From Weizmannia acidilactici (GTDB taxonomy: Bacteria; Bacillota; Bacilli; Bacillales; Bacillaceae_C): a DNA stretch of 64,000 bases. The stretch covers positions 1 to 64,000 of the forward strand of contig NZ_BKZP01000010.1 of assembly GCF_008974185.1 (NCBI RefSeq). Reading direction: 5' to 3'. Numbering within the stretch: the stretch's first letter is position 1; every line of letters begins with the position of its first letter. Shown here piece after piece: positions 1 through 8,266 of this stretch. The notes under the pieces are model-generated. The model was not told the DNA's origin. It made no database searches and worked only from the letters and a program-made list of their open reading frames with translations. The position numbers were made by a program, and so were the translations under genes.

Positions 1-12
1 ATAGTAATATTT

Positions 13-80
13 AAAATATATCTTTAAGATAGTGTTTTCTTTTCATCAAAGTAATTATCCAAAATACATCTTTAAAAGAT
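13..80. promoter_or_regulatory. Duplicated AT-rich motif upstream of nsrR (possible NsrR half-sites)
   Basis: The 14-mer AAAATAYATCTTTAA-like motif occurs at 13-26 and again at 61-74, in the same orientation. It contains the half-site AAATACATCTT, which resembles the NsrR half-site known from other bacteria. Its position just before nsrR suggests autoregulation or control of a gene left of the window. This is inference from the repeat and the context only. Confidence 0.35.
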
Positions 81-138
81 TTGTCACAATCTCCTTTTTC
101 TGCAGTTTTTTTCGGAAACAAGTATATGGGGGATACAA

Positions 139-566
139 ATGCGTTTAACGAATTACTCAGATTACGCGCTGCGTGAACTGATTTCCCTGGCTTCGATGGA
201 AGACGGCAAATTGGCCAGTATTAAAGAAATTGCGGATGATTACGGTATTTCAAAAAATCACTTAATGAAAATTACTTATGAATTAAGCAAAATCGGGGGC
301 ATTAAAACGGTACGCGGGCGCGGGGGCGGGATTTGCCTTGCTAAACCACCCCGCAAGATCAATATCGGGAAATCATCCGCTACACGGAAGACGACTTTAA
401 ATTGGTGGAATGCATGGAAGGCGGGGCATGTATCATTACCCCTGTCTGCGGATTGAAGCATGTTTTGCATGAAGCGCTTGCTGCATTTCTCTGTGTTTTG
501 GATCAATATACGCTTGAAGATCTTGTCAAAAATCGGTTATCCTACCGACAGCTTTTAACAAACTAA
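139..566 (+). pseudogene. nsrR: Rrf2-family nitric-oxide regulator NsrR, frameshifted
   Basis: NsrR is a DNA-binding [Fe-S] sensor of nitric oxide that represses genes such as hmp. The first part, from ATG 139, gives a winged helix typical of Rrf2 proteins (LTNYSDYALR, then SKNHLMKI and RGRGGGI). The reading frame is lost at the GGG run at 367-369. Restoring one G gives INIGEIIRYTEDDF, then the three cluster-binding cysteines (CMEGGACIITPVC) and a normal C-terminus ending in TAA at 564-566, about 142 aa in all. The family assignment is strong. A one-base loss in a G run could be a real mutation or a sequencing error. Confidence 0.85.
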
Positions 567-580
567 CACTGGGAGGGGGT

Positions 581-946
581 TTATTCACTTGCCCGGTGTT
601 CCGCTTGTTCAAGATACTTTTTCAGCACAACCGCATGATTGTGCTCCCCATCTTCTGCTGCATACAGCAAGGTAACGTTTCCCGCCTGCCCCCACTCGAT
701 CAGCCGGTCCAGTTCCGTCCGGTCCTCCAGGTTGTCCAGTTCCTCCGTGTATTTGGCTCCAAATTCGGCAAACTTTTCCGGATCGTGGTTGAACCATTTC
801 CGCAGTGCGGGCGTCGGTGCCACGGTTTTCATCCAATCATCCAGCATGGCTTTTTCTTTCGAAACCCCACGCGGCCAAATCCTGTCAACAAGCACCCGTT
901 TGCCGTCATCTCCCGGTTTTTCGTAAATTCGTTTTAATTCGTACAT
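581..946 (-). CDS. DUF488 family protein (YeaO-like)
   Basis: A 121-aa soluble protein with the features of DUF488/YeaO proteins: ELKRIYE near the start, then VDRIWPRGVSKEKA, WFNHDPEKFAEF and TLLYAAEDGEHNHAVVL near the C-terminus. The family is widespread but has no settled biochemical role. It is the usual family length. It stands alone between nsrR, which converges on it, and the divergent MFS transporter. No membrane segment or signal peptide is visible. The family call is firm and the function unknown. Confidence 0.85.
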   Translation of the reverse strand: MYELKRIYEKPGDDGKRVLVDRIWPRGVSKEKAMLDDWMKTVAPTPALRKWFNHDPEKFAEFGAKYTEELDNLEDRTELDRLIEWGQAGNVTLLYAAEDGEHNHAVVLKKYLEQAEHRASE

Positions 947-975
947 TCGAACAGCTTCCTTTCATGGTATTTTAG

Positions 976-1092
976 TCATTTCGCCCGCTTCTTCCGTTCC
1001 AAACTGGCAGGGTTGCGTTCCATTTTCGCATAGGTCCATTCCAAAAAACAGTCCTCTAACTTTTCATTTAATCGTTGTTTTTCAAAATTTTT
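976..1092 (-). CDS. Possible small basic protein, unknown
   Basis: A short reading frame ends at 976 with protein-like sequence: EKQRLNEKLEDCFLEW, then YAKMERNPASLERKKRAK, amphipathic and rich in Lys and Arg. The frame stays open to 1164, but there it overlaps the start of the divergent MFS gene. No good start codon with a ribosome binding site is seen near 1080-1092, so the 5' limit given is arbitrary. It may be a real small gene just upstream of the DUF488 gene, or a chance frame. Confidence 0.3.
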   Translation of the reverse strand, partial: KNFEKQRLNEKLEDCFLEWTYAKMERNPASLERKKRAK

Positions 1093-1140
1093 CTGTGTAT
1101 GATAGTTTTGACGTCTATTCTGACAAATGAGGACATTTTT

Positions 1141-2397
1141 ATGAAAATACGCGATTGGGACCAAAATTTAAAAGTCCGTCTTTTCGGGGAATCATTAATG
1201 AATCTCACCTTTTGGATGTTCTTCCCCTTTTTGACCATTTACTTCACCGAGGAATTCGGTACGGGGCTTGCAGGCACCCTTTTAATTGTTTCGCAAGTTT
1301 TTTCCGCCATTGCCAACCTGCTCGGCGGTTATTATGCCGACCGCTTCGGCAGAAAAAAAATGATGGTGCTCTCTTCGTTCGGACAGGGCATCGCCTTTTT
1401 GTTTTTTGGGTTTGCCAACTCGCCATGGTTCGACTCTGCTCTTGTGGCTTTTATTTGTTTTTCCGTCTCCGGCGTATTCGGTTCGCTTTATTATCCGGCG
1501 AGCCAGGCAATGATTGCCGATGTTGTCGATGAAAAAAACCGTAGCCATGTATTTGCCGTTTTTTACACATCCGTCAATATCTCAGTCGTCGTCGGGCCGG
1601 TGATCGGCGGGATTTTCTTTGCGCATTACCGTTTCGAACTGCTAGTTTTCGCAGCCCTTTCATGCCTAGTGCTCGGCATCCTGCTCGTAAGATACACACG
1701 CGAAACAGCACCGCTTTTTGCAAACGGTCATCCCCAAAAAGAGAAAAAATGGTACAGTTCCCTTGTGGAGCAGGCCCAAAGCTACCAGGTCATCATCAAG
1801 GATAAAATTTTTATGCTGTTTATCTTTGCCGGCATTCTCGTCGCCCAGACGTATATGCAGCTTGATCTCATCTTGCCGGTCTATACGAAAAAAGCCTTCG
1901 ATGAAGCCGATTTTTTCAACCTGATCCATTTTACCGGAGAGCAACTGTTCGGTTTTATTTTATCCGAAAACGGCCTGATTGTCGCCCTTTTCTCCGTAGC
2001 GGCTACGAAATGGATGGCGAGATACAGGGAACGGGACGTGTTTGTGCTGTCTTCGCTGCTTTATGCCGTTTCCATTTATTTATTCGGCGTCTGGATATCA
2101 AGCTTTGGATTTATCTTCTCGATGCTCCTGTTTTCACTCGGCGAACTGGTTGTAACGGGTATCCAGCAAAACTTTGTCTCCAAGCTCTCGCCTCCTGACA
2201 TGCGTGCCCAATATTTTGCAGCTGCAAGCCTGCGGTACACACTCGGCAGAACAATTGCACCGATATCGATCCCCTTGGCCGGCATGATCGGCTACAAAGG
2301 AACGTTTGCCGTCCTGGCTGTTTTAGCTGTTGCGAGTGCTGGCATGTATATCGTGATGTTCCGGCAATATGAAAAAAGACGTCTGTCCGGTACATGA
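1141..2397 (+). CDS. MFS transporter, YttB-like drug/proton antiporter family
   Basis: A 418-aa membrane protein with about 12 hydrophobic segments and the MFS loop motif between the second and third (GGYYADRFGRKKM). It probably exports a small compound by proton exchange; the substrate cannot be read from sequence. The start is placed at ATG 1141 (MKIRDWDQNLKVRLFGES), because cytoplasmic N-termini of this family begin this way and AUGAGG lies 9 bases before it. A longer frame from 1075 would add a spurious hydrophobic stretch. It resembles Bacillus YttB from memory. It is monocistronic, with a terminator overlapping its 3' end. Confidence 0.85.
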   Translation: MKIRDWDQNLKVRLFGESLMNLTFWMFFPFLTIYFTEEFGTGLAGTLLIVSQVFSAIANLLGGYYADRFGRKKMMVLSSFGQGIAFLFFGFANSPWFDSALVAFICFSVSGVFGSLYYPASQAMIADVVDEKNRSHVFAVFYTSVNISVVVGPVIGGIFFAHYRFELLVFAALSCLVLGILLVRYTRETAPLFANGHPQKEKKWYSSLVEQAQSYQVIIKDKIFMLFIFAGILVAQTYMQLDLILPVYTKKAFDEADFFNLIHFTGEQLFGFILSENGLIVALFSVAATKWMARYRERDVFVLSSLLYAVSIYLFGVWISSFGFIFSMLLFSLGELVVTGIQQNFVSKLSPPDMRAQYFAAASLRYTLGRTIAPISIPLAGMIGYKGTFAVLAVLAVASAGMYIVMFRQYEKRRLSGT

Positions 2398-2416
2398 AAC
2401 CGGGCAGACTTTTTTT
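2381..2416 (+). terminator. Rho-independent terminator of the MFS gene
   Basis: Stem GTCTGTCCGG / CCGGGCAGAC (one G-U pair) followed by seven T. The left arm lies inside the last codons of the gene. Confidence 0.8.
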
Positions 2417-2522
2417 CATGAACAGCGGCATTTTGATCCATACTACTTTTGAAAAGTTTGTGCCCTTTGCTTCGGTAGTAAAAATCATCAACACACCTTT
2501 GTAAAGAAAGAAGTGGTGAAAG

Positions 2523-3284
2523 ATGCTTACACAACAACAACTGGACCATTTCCGAACGATTTTAAAGTCGCAACTTGACGGCTTTCAAAAAGAATTGGAC
2601 CAAAATAACCATTATCAATTAGAATCCGCGCACCCTTATGATTCCGTCGGAGAACTTTCGAGTTACGACAACCATCCTGGCGATACCGGAACTGAACTGT
2701 ATGAACGGGAAAAAGATATTGCTCTGAATAACCACGCCGAATATGAAGAGGAAAAAATCAGGGCAGCTCTTAAAGCAATGGAAGACGGCACATACGGAAA
2801 ATGCAAAAAATGTGGCAGGGACATCCCGATCGAGCGGCTGGAGGCACTCCCGTCAACGCTGTACTGCAAAGAGCACAGCCCGGATTCTACGATCCCGGGG
2901 CACCGGTCCGTTGAAGAAGATGTGCTCAATCCGCCGTGGGGAAAATTCAATTTCGACGATTCAAAAGATGAGTCGGTTGTCTTTGATGCGGAAGATTCCT
3001 GGCAGGCTGTTGCGAAATGGGGCACTTCTGAATCACCTTCCGATTTTGAAACCCCACCGGACAGCTATAACGAAATGTACACGGAATCGGACGATCATGA
3101 CGGCTATGTGGAAGACTTTGAAAATTTCTCAGGTAACGACATTTCCGGCAAACATGTAAAAATTTATCCAAATAAAGAATACGAAGAAGAACTGGACGAA
3201 GTGGACATGATGACACCATTCGAGGATCTGCCGCGGAATGAAAAAAATCCATATGTGGAAGAAAATGAAAAAAATCGGAAATAA
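2523..3284 (+). CDS. YteA-family regulatory protein, TraR/DksA zinc finger
   Basis: A 253-aa acidic protein. The N-terminal third is helical (LTQQQLDHFRTILKSQLDGFQKELDQ), followed by a DksA/TraR-type finger at about residues 96-122 with CKKCGRDIPIERLEALPS and then CKEH. The last ligand is thus a His rather than the usual Cys. The long acidic tail (about 125-253) is typical of the Bacillus YteA family. These are regarded as sporulation-associated regulators that may act on RNA polymerase; direct function is not shown here. ATG 2523 has AAGAAGTGG upstream. The gene is monocistronic with its own terminator. Confidence 0.85.
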   Translation: MLTQQQLDHFRTILKSQLDGFQKELDQNNHYQLESAHPYDSVGELSSYDNHPGDTGTELYEREKDIALNNHAEYEEEKIRAALKAMEDGTYGKCKKCGRDIPIERLEALPSTLYCKEHSPDSTIPGHRSVEEDVLNPPWGKFNFDDSKDESVVFDAEDSWQAVAKWGTSESPSDFETPPDSYNEMYTESDDHDGYVEDFENFSGNDISGKHVKIYPNKEYEEELDEVDMMTPFEDLPRNEKNPYVEENEKNRK

Positions 3285-3316
3285 AAATCAGGTTTATTTG
3301 CTGAACCTGATTTTTC
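3283..3316 (+). terminator. Terminator after the YteA-family gene
   Basis: AAAAATCAGGTT / AACCTGATTTTT hairpin with a 9-base loop, ending in a T run. Confidence 0.9.
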
Positions 3317-3360
3317 TTTGAAAAAATTCCGGATGGAAGCCTTTTTTCTTTACGTTTTTG

Positions 3361-3390
3361 TTCGTATATTACAGCCGATTTTGTTATAAT
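3361..3390 (+). promoter_or_regulatory. Probable sigma-A promoter of the thioesterase gene
   Basis: A perfect TATAAT at 3385-3390 with an extended TG element (TGTTATAAT), and a weak -35 TTCGTA 18 bases upstream. It lies about 70 bases before the start codon. Confidence 0.5.
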
Positions 3391-3458
3391 TTTTTATATG
3401 ATAAAAGGAAAAGTTAAACCGCCGCCACGAGCGGCATCAACATAATGGAGTGAGATTT

Positions 3459-3974
3459 TTGGGAAACAGACCAAAAAAATATATGCGTGAAACCCGCACA
3501 GTGAAAACAAGCTATGTTTTTCCGCCGGATACAAACCACCTTGGCACGCTATTCGGGGGAAAATTAATGGCTTATATTGATGATACAGCATCGATTGCGG
3601 CCGCCAAACTGGCCAGATGCACCGTTGTAACGGCTTCGACCGACTCTGTCGATTTTATTGCCCCGATCCGCGTCGGGAATGTCGTCACAGTTGAAGCGAT
3701 AGTGACCTGGACTGGCCGCACCTCAATGGAAGTTTTTGTAAAGGTTAGTGCGGAAGACTTAAAAACAGAAGAAACATCGATTGCCGCCATTTCTTTTCTA
3801 ACCTTTGTGGCGCTTGATGAGAACGGGAAACCGACACCGGTGCCCGAAGTCGTTCCGGAAACAGATGAGGAGCGCTGGTTAAATGAAACGGCAAAACAGC
3901 GTGCCGAACAAAGATTGCTGCGAAAAAAACAAAGTGAGGAAATGGCGCGCTATTTTTCAAACGCCATGTTATAA
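3459..3974 (+). CDS. Acyl-CoA thioesterase, hot-dog fold (YkhA-like)
   Basis: Hydrolyses acyl-CoA to free acid and CoA. The 171-aa protein has the YkhA/BFIT-type thioesterase pattern: FPPDTNHLGTLFGGKLMAYIDD, with the catalytic Asn/Asp region, then SVDFIAPIRVGNVVTVEA and a basic C-terminal tail. I place the start at TTG 3459, because GGAGTGAG ends at the right distance before it. The in-frame GTG at 3450 overlaps that ribosome binding site. It is a single gene between two terminators, in the cytosol. Which chain length it prefers cannot be told. Confidence 0.88.
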   Translation: MGNRPKKYMRETRTVKTSYVFPPDTNHLGTLFGGKLMAYIDDTASIAAAKLARCTVVTASTDSVDFIAPIRVGNVVTVEAIVTWTGRTSMEVFVKVSAEDLKTEETSIAAISFLTFVALDENGKPTPVPEVVPETDEERWLNETAKQRAEQRLLRKKQSEEMARYFSNAML

Positions 3975-3996
3975 GATTGAAGAACCTGTTCTGCAG

Positions 3997-4030
3997 AAAA
4001 AATTCCTTTTTGTCACAAAAGGAATTTTTC
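3997..4030 (+). terminator. Terminator after the thioesterase gene
   Basis: AAAAATTCCTTTT / AAAAGGAATTTTT with a short TGTCAC loop and a T run. Symmetric enough to work in both directions. Confidence 0.85.
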
Positions 4031-4252
4031 CTTTCTCCTCCATTGTGAAAAATTTTACAAAAAGATTAATTTTGTATGGTAGCTGCAGCCTTTTTACAGA
4101 TTTTTAAGGAATTGCCGCGACATGTTTTTGTAATGTGATGGATTGGAAGAAAGTGCTACCGACGGCACGGACAAAAAAAGCTATACTGAATGGGAATGAC
4201 TATGGTACCATACTATGCTTTAAAAGATCATGAAGGTTAGGTGACATAATAC

Positions 4253-5263
4253 ATGTTTTCAGGGAACGAAATTGGAATCGATTTAGGAACTGCGAATGTT
4301 TTGGTGTATTCTAAAAAAGAAGGCGTGATTTTGGACGAGCCATCCGTTGTGGCAATAGATAACCAAACAAAACAAGTGCTCGCCTTCGGGCATGAGGCAA
4401 AAGCCATGATCGGCAAAACGCCGGAAAAAATTACGGTTGTCCGCCCGCTAAAAGGCGGCGTAATTGCCGATTTTGACATGACGACAGAAATGTTGAAACA
4501 AATTATGAAAAAAATCAATAAACAAAGCGGCATCTCCATCCGCAAGCCGAATGTCATTGTATGTGCCCCATCCGGCGCAACATCGGTTGAGCGCCGTGCC
4601 ATTGAAGATGTGGTAAAAAACAGCGGGGCCAAAGCTGTCCATTTAATTGAAGAACCGGTTGCCGCCGCAATCGGCGCCGATCTGCCTGTAGATGAACCGA
4701 TCGCGAATGTTGTTGTCGATATTGGCGGCGGCACGACAGAAGTCGCCATCATTTCTTTCGGCGGCGTTGTCACGTATAATACGATCCGGATCGGCGGCGA
4801 TAAAATGGATGATGATATTATGCAGCATGTTAGAAAAACGTACAACCTTTTAATCGGCGAACGGACCGCGGAACAAATCAAAATGGAAATCGGCCATGCT
4901 TTAGTCGACCATCGGGAACAGACAATTGAAGTCCGCGGACGGGATCTTGTGACAGGCCTGCCGAAAACCGTGATATTAAGCTCTTATGAAATCCAAGAGT
5001 CATTGCGCGACTCACTTCTGCAAATTTTGGAAACGATTCGCGCAACGTTGGAAGACTGCCCGGCTGAATTGAGCGGAGATATCGTAGACCGCGGTATTGT
5101 GTTAACCGGGGGCGGCGCCCTTCTGCAAGGCATGCAGGAATGGATGAGCAACGAAATTTTCGTGCCTGTGCACCTGGCGCCAAATCCGCTGCAATCCGTC
5201 GTTGTCGGCGCAGGCCGCTCCCTCCAGTTCATCAACAAAATGACTGCAGACGCAGCGAAATAA
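4253..5263 (+). CDS. mreBH: Rod-shape determining protein MreBH (bacterial actin)
   Basis: A 336-aa actin-fold ATPase that polymerises under the membrane and guides lateral wall synthesis. Visible motifs: phosphate-1 loop IGIDLGTAN, phosphate-2 [16 protein letters not shown] around residue 155, [36 protein letters not shown] and the adenosine motif [11 protein letters not shown]. The [17 protein letters not shown] start and the [12 protein letters not shown] segment match MreBH better than MreB or Mbl as I remember them. It stands alone, unlike mreB of the mreBCD operon. In B. subtilis mreBH is linked to LytE and the SigI regulon; I could not see a convincing SigI promoter here. Confidence 0.9.
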   Translation: MFSGNEIGIDLGTANVLVYSKKEGVILDEPSVVAIDNQTKQVLAFGHEAKAMIGKTPEKITVVRPLKGGVIADFDMTTEMLKQIMKKINKQSGISIRKPNVIVCAPSGATSVERRAIEDVVKNSGAKAVHLIEEPVAAAIGADLPVDEPIANVVVDIGGGTTEVAIISFGGVVTYNTIRIGGDKMDDDIMQHVRKTYNLLIGERTAEQIKMEIGHALVDHREQTIEVRGRDLVTGLPKTVILSSYEIQESLRDSLLQILETIRATLEDCPAELSGDIVDRGIVLTGGGALLQGMQEWMSNEIFVPVHLAPNPLQSVVVGAGRSLQFINKMTADAAK

Positions 5264-5456
5264 GGTTTTGCAGGTCCGGGAGTTTTCCGGAGTCAAAAAC
5301 TTGCTGACCATCACCAAGAAATAAGCTGGCTGAAGATTCGAAAGGGGCGCGGCTGCAGAATTGACTGCCTTTGCCACAGTTTCAGTGCAGCGATTTTGGA
5401 AAACACATTGGGGACAGGATTAGCACAGTACGCAGGATTTTCCCCTAGGATGATAA

Positions 5457-5498
5457 AACGGCTGGAATCGGGTAATGCGCGGTTCCAGCCGTTTTTTT
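5457..5498 (+). terminator. Terminator downstream of mreBH
   Basis: ACGGCTGGAA / TTCCAGCCGT hairpin followed by seven T. It lies about 195 bases after mreBH; nothing else coding is seen in between. Confidence 0.85.
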
Positions 5499-5559
5499 GT
5501 GTTTGATTTTCTATCGGTGGTGAACAATAGAATATACTATAGAAAAAGCAGGTGTTTTG

Positions 5560-5781
5560 ATGACAAACGAACAAATTGCCGACACGTTCGAATATTTTGG
5601 GCTCGGGCAGCTGTATCAGCATTTGCGTACACCCATTGAACTTTCCGGAATTTTGGACTCCTTCTCTCGCCAAGATTTGGAAGCTTTTTTGGAAGTGTAT
5701 GATTTTTCTTCCTACCGTCAACTCTTATTTGATGAATTCCGTTACTTTTTTCTGACCTACCAGAAGGGGTTTATCCGGTAA
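5560..5781 (+). CDS. Small conserved-looking protein, unknown function
   Basis: A 73-aa acidic protein (TNEQIADTFEYFGLGQLYQ, later DLEAFLEVYDF and FRYFFLTYQKGFIR), rich in aromatic residues with no membrane segment. ATG 5560 is preceded by GCAGGTG; an in-frame TTG at 5557 is less likely. The composition and the short leader after the preceding terminator look like a genuine gene. I do not recognise the family. Confidence 0.55.
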   Translation: MTNEQIADTFEYFGLGQLYQHLRTPIELSGILDSFSRQDLEAFLEVYDFSSYRQLLFDEFRYFFLTYQKGFIR

Positions 5782-5811
5782 AGTCAAAAATGGAAAGGCA
5801 CTTGCCGTACC

Positions 5812-7332
5812 CTATTTTACTTCCTGTTCCATCAAAACCGGTTCCGGCTGCGGGACTTGTGCCTGCTGTTTTCCGGATAAACTTTCGAGCATTTCGCGGA
5901 TATCGATGCCGCTCGATGCTTTCAACGTTTCCTGGAGTGTTGCCATCAGGTCGGTGGCATAACCGGTGATTTTGTTCGCACCCCCATTTGTGCCGCTGCC
6001 CGTATCGACAACTGTAATGGAGCCGATATTGGAAAGCGGGCCCGCCACTTGTTTCGCGTATTCAGGCAGCACCTTCAAAATCATGTCAAGTACAGCAGCC
6101 TGGCCGAACTGTTCGTATGCTTCCGCAATTTTTCTTTTTGCTTCCGCTTCCGCCAAACCTTTCAGGCGGATAATTTCCGCTTCGGTTTCCCCTTGGGCGC
6201 GCTGGGCGTCCGCTTTTGCCGTACCATCGATGCGGACGCGTTCCCCTTCCGCTTTTGCCATTGCTTCAATGCGGTATTTATGGGCATCGGCTTCGGCGAT
6301 TTGCTTCATTTTTTCCGCAATCGCGGCCTGCTCCACAGCATAACGGTCGGCATCCGCTTTTTTCTTCACTTCGGAGTCGTATTGGCGTTCGCGACGTAAA
6401 ATTTCCTTTTCTTCCAGTTCGATCTGCTTTTGCCGTTCGATTATCTTAATTTCCATTTCCTGTGCCGTCACTTCCTGTTTGGAACGGGCCGTTTCCAAAT
6501 CGTACGCCTGGTCGGCCCTCGCCCTTGCAATATCCTGCTCGCGGCGGAACTCGGCAATTTTTAATTGGTTGAACTTTTCAGCTTCCGCAATTTCTGTTGC
6601 CCGCTCGAGTTCTGCGCGTTTTGCTTCTTTTAACGCTTCTGCCCGGCGGATCCGCGTTTCTTTTTCCGCTTCTGCGGTCGCAATGTCAGCATCCCGTTTG
6701 ACCTGGGCAATCCGCGGCTTTCCGAGCGCATCGAGATAACCGTTTTTATCTTTTACTTCTTTAATTGTAAAGGATACGATAACGAGCCCCATTTTCGCCA
6801 AATCCTGGGAAGCGACACGCTGGACTTCCTGCGAAAACTTGTCGCGGTTTTTATAGATTTCTTCAACGGTCATGGAACCTAAAATGGAGCGCAAATGGCC
6901 TTCCAGCACTTCCCTCGCTTCATTTTCACGGTCTTCTTTTGATTTCCCGAGAAATTGTTCGGCAGCTGTGGCAATCTCCCCGATCGATCCGCCGATCTTG
7001 ATAATCGCAATCCCGTCGGCCATAACCGGAACGCCTTGTTCGGTATAGACTTCCGGCGTTGTGACTTCCAGTTTGCTCGATAACAGGCTGAGCGGTTTTG
7101 CCTGTTGGAACACCGGGAATACGAATGTCCCTCCGCCGCGGATGATTTTAATCCGGTTTCCCGCTTCGTCGACATGGACGTTTTTGCCGCCCAAAAAACT
7201 TCCGGTGACGATCAATGCTTCATCCGGGCCCGCCGTCCGGTATTTTGTAATAAATACGCCAATCAGTGCAATCACCAAAAATACAACAATGCCAATGATA
7301 ATCCAAATGCCCATTATTCCGCTTGCAAACAT
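5812..7332 (-). CDS. floT: Flotillin-like membrane scaffold protein FloT (YuaG)
   Basis: A 506-aa flotillin that organises ordered membrane domains. An N-terminal membrane segment (about residues 6-27) is followed by the SPFH/band-7 domain (about 30-200: GSFLGGKNVHVDEAGNRIK, VASQDLAKMGLVIVSFTIKE). Next comes a long Ala/Glu/Lys-rich coiled coil (about 205-400, with repeated AEAEKE and AKADAQRA elements) and a flexible C-terminus. ATG 7332 follows AAGGGGGGAAC. It is the second gene of the yuaF-floT operon, 12 bases after yuaF, under a sigma-W promoter. Length and domain order match the family. Confidence 0.95.
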   Translation of the reverse strand: MFASGIMGIWIIIGIVVFLVIALIGVFITKYRTAGPDEALIVTGSFLGGKNVHVDEAGNRIKIIRGGGTFVFPVFQQAKPLSLLSSKLEVTTPEVYTEQGVPVMADGIAIIKIGGSIGEIATAAEQFLGKSKEDRENEAREVLEGHLRSILGSMTVEEIYKNRDKFSQEVQRVASQDLAKMGLVIVSFTIKEVKDKNGYLDALGKPRIAQVKRDADIATAEAEKETRIRRAEALKEAKRAELERATEIAEAEKFNQLKIAEFRREQDIARARADQAYDLETARSKQEVTAQEMEIKIIERQKQIELEEKEILRRERQYDSEVKKKADADRYAVEQAAIAEKMKQIAEADAHKYRIEAMAKAEGERVRIDGTAKADAQRAQGETEAEIIRLKGLAEAEAKRKIAEAYEQFGQAAVLDMILKVLPEYAKQVAGPLSNIGSITVVDTGSGTNGGANKITGYATDLMATLQETLKASSGIDIREMLESLSGKQQAQVPQPEPVLMEQEVK

Positions 7333-7344
7333 GCGGTTCCCCCC

Positions 7345-7899
7345 TTATGATTGATAAAATGTTTCATGATTCAAACGGTAATTTTCGTAAGGCACGACAT
7401 ACAGCACGCCATTTTTCACTTCAATGACCAGCACCTGCGTCCCTTCTTCGATCTGCGTGTCCTGCACGCTGGCAGCCGGTTTTGAAATCGTTCCGGTTTT
7501 GCTGTCAATCACGACTTCCCCAAACCCGCCTTTCGGAATCGAAAGAATCGTTTTTCCAACCCTTCCTTTCAAAGACTCTTCCGTGTAGGCGAGCGATTCT
7601 TCAGCAGTGGACAATGGAACGAACACAAACACGTTCAGCAATGTATCCAATATCAAGGCAATAACAATTGAAATCGTGATAATGAGCAGATGGGAAAGAG
7701 GTGTCAGTTTTTCCAAAATATACCCGCCTGCCGAGAAAAAGGTGAAAAATGCCAGGATCAGAGCAGGATGGATAAAATTGACCGCATCCGCTATACTGCC
7801 GAGCAAATCGTTAAACAGCAAATAAAGCACCGTCAAACAGCCTGCCGTGATCAATACAGCCAAATATGCCGTCTCAATCGGCACGCCAAACACTTCCAT
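7345..7899 (-). CDS. yuaF: NfeD-family membrane protein YuaF
   Basis: A partner of flotillin, 184 aa. Three membrane segments lie in the first ~90 residues (AYLAVLITAGCLTVLYLLF, HPALILAFFTFFSAGGYIL, LLIITISIVIALILDTLL). A C-terminal soluble OB-fold NfeD domain follows (KTILSIPKGGFGEVVIDSKTG, VLVIEVKNGVLYVVPYE). I start it at ATG 7899 behind AAGGGATG; GTG 7908 and TTG 7905 are in-frame alternatives. It is followed by floT, as in B. subtilis yuaF-floT. NfeD proteins support flotillin assemblies under membrane stress. Confidence 0.93.
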   Translation of the reverse strand: MEVFGVPIETAYLAVLITAGCLTVLYLLFNDLLGSIADAVNFIHPALILAFFTFFSAGGYILEKLTPLSHLLIITISIVIALILDTLLNVFVFVPLSTAEESLAYTEESLKGRVGKTILSIPKGGFGEVVIDSKTGTISKPAASVQDTQIEEGTQVLVIEVKNGVLYVVPYENYRLNHETFYQS

Positions 7900-7959
7900 A
7901 TGCAACACATCCCTTCTATTGCACGGGCCCCTTTCATCAATTTTTTTATGTACTTTTAT

Positions 7960-7985
7960 TACGGTTTAAAATGGCACAGGTTTCA
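7960..7985 (-). promoter_or_regulatory. Sigma-W promoter of yuaF-floT
   Basis: On the minus strand TGAAAC (7980-7985), a 16-base spacer and CGTA (7960-7963): an exact match to the Bacillus sigma-W consensus. It sits about 60 bases before yuaF, an operon known to belong to the sigma-W regulon in B. subtilis. Confidence 0.92.
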
Positions 7986-8228
7986 TAAAGTGGAAAAAAT
8001 TTTTACAATATGCTCAGGTCGTATTTACGGTATTTTCCATTTCTGGTGTATGGATGGTTGAGGGAGGTGAGGAGATTGTAAGCAATATTTTTAGATTAGA
8101 TTTGAAGAAACCATCTCAATTCATAATATGGAATCCTTGATTCAATGATGAGTGAATCACTTTTAGAGTATCAGAATGTGCGTACTTATCTTTTTTTCCT
8201 GCTAATACATTTAATTGCTCTTTTATAA
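7986..8228. other. Intergenic stretch without recognisable gene
   Basis: AT-rich spacer between the divergent yuaF promoter and the end of mccB. A 28-codon frame near 8056 has a purine-rich lead but no recognisable similarity. I see nothing else. Confidence 0.5.
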
Positions 8229-8260
8229 ACAAAAAACCCGCTCCCCAACGAGAGCAGGCT
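8229..8260 (-). terminator. Terminator of the yrrT-luxS-mccA-mccB operon
   Basis: Minus-strand hairpin CCTGCTCTC / GGAGCGGG with a short loop, followed by TTTTTT, directly after mccB. Confidence 0.85.
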
Positions 8261-8266
8261 TAAATT

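Noticed and set aside
8056-8142. 28-codon plus-strand frame in the yuaF-mccB gap
   Set aside because: Purine-rich lead only; no similarity and atypical composition.
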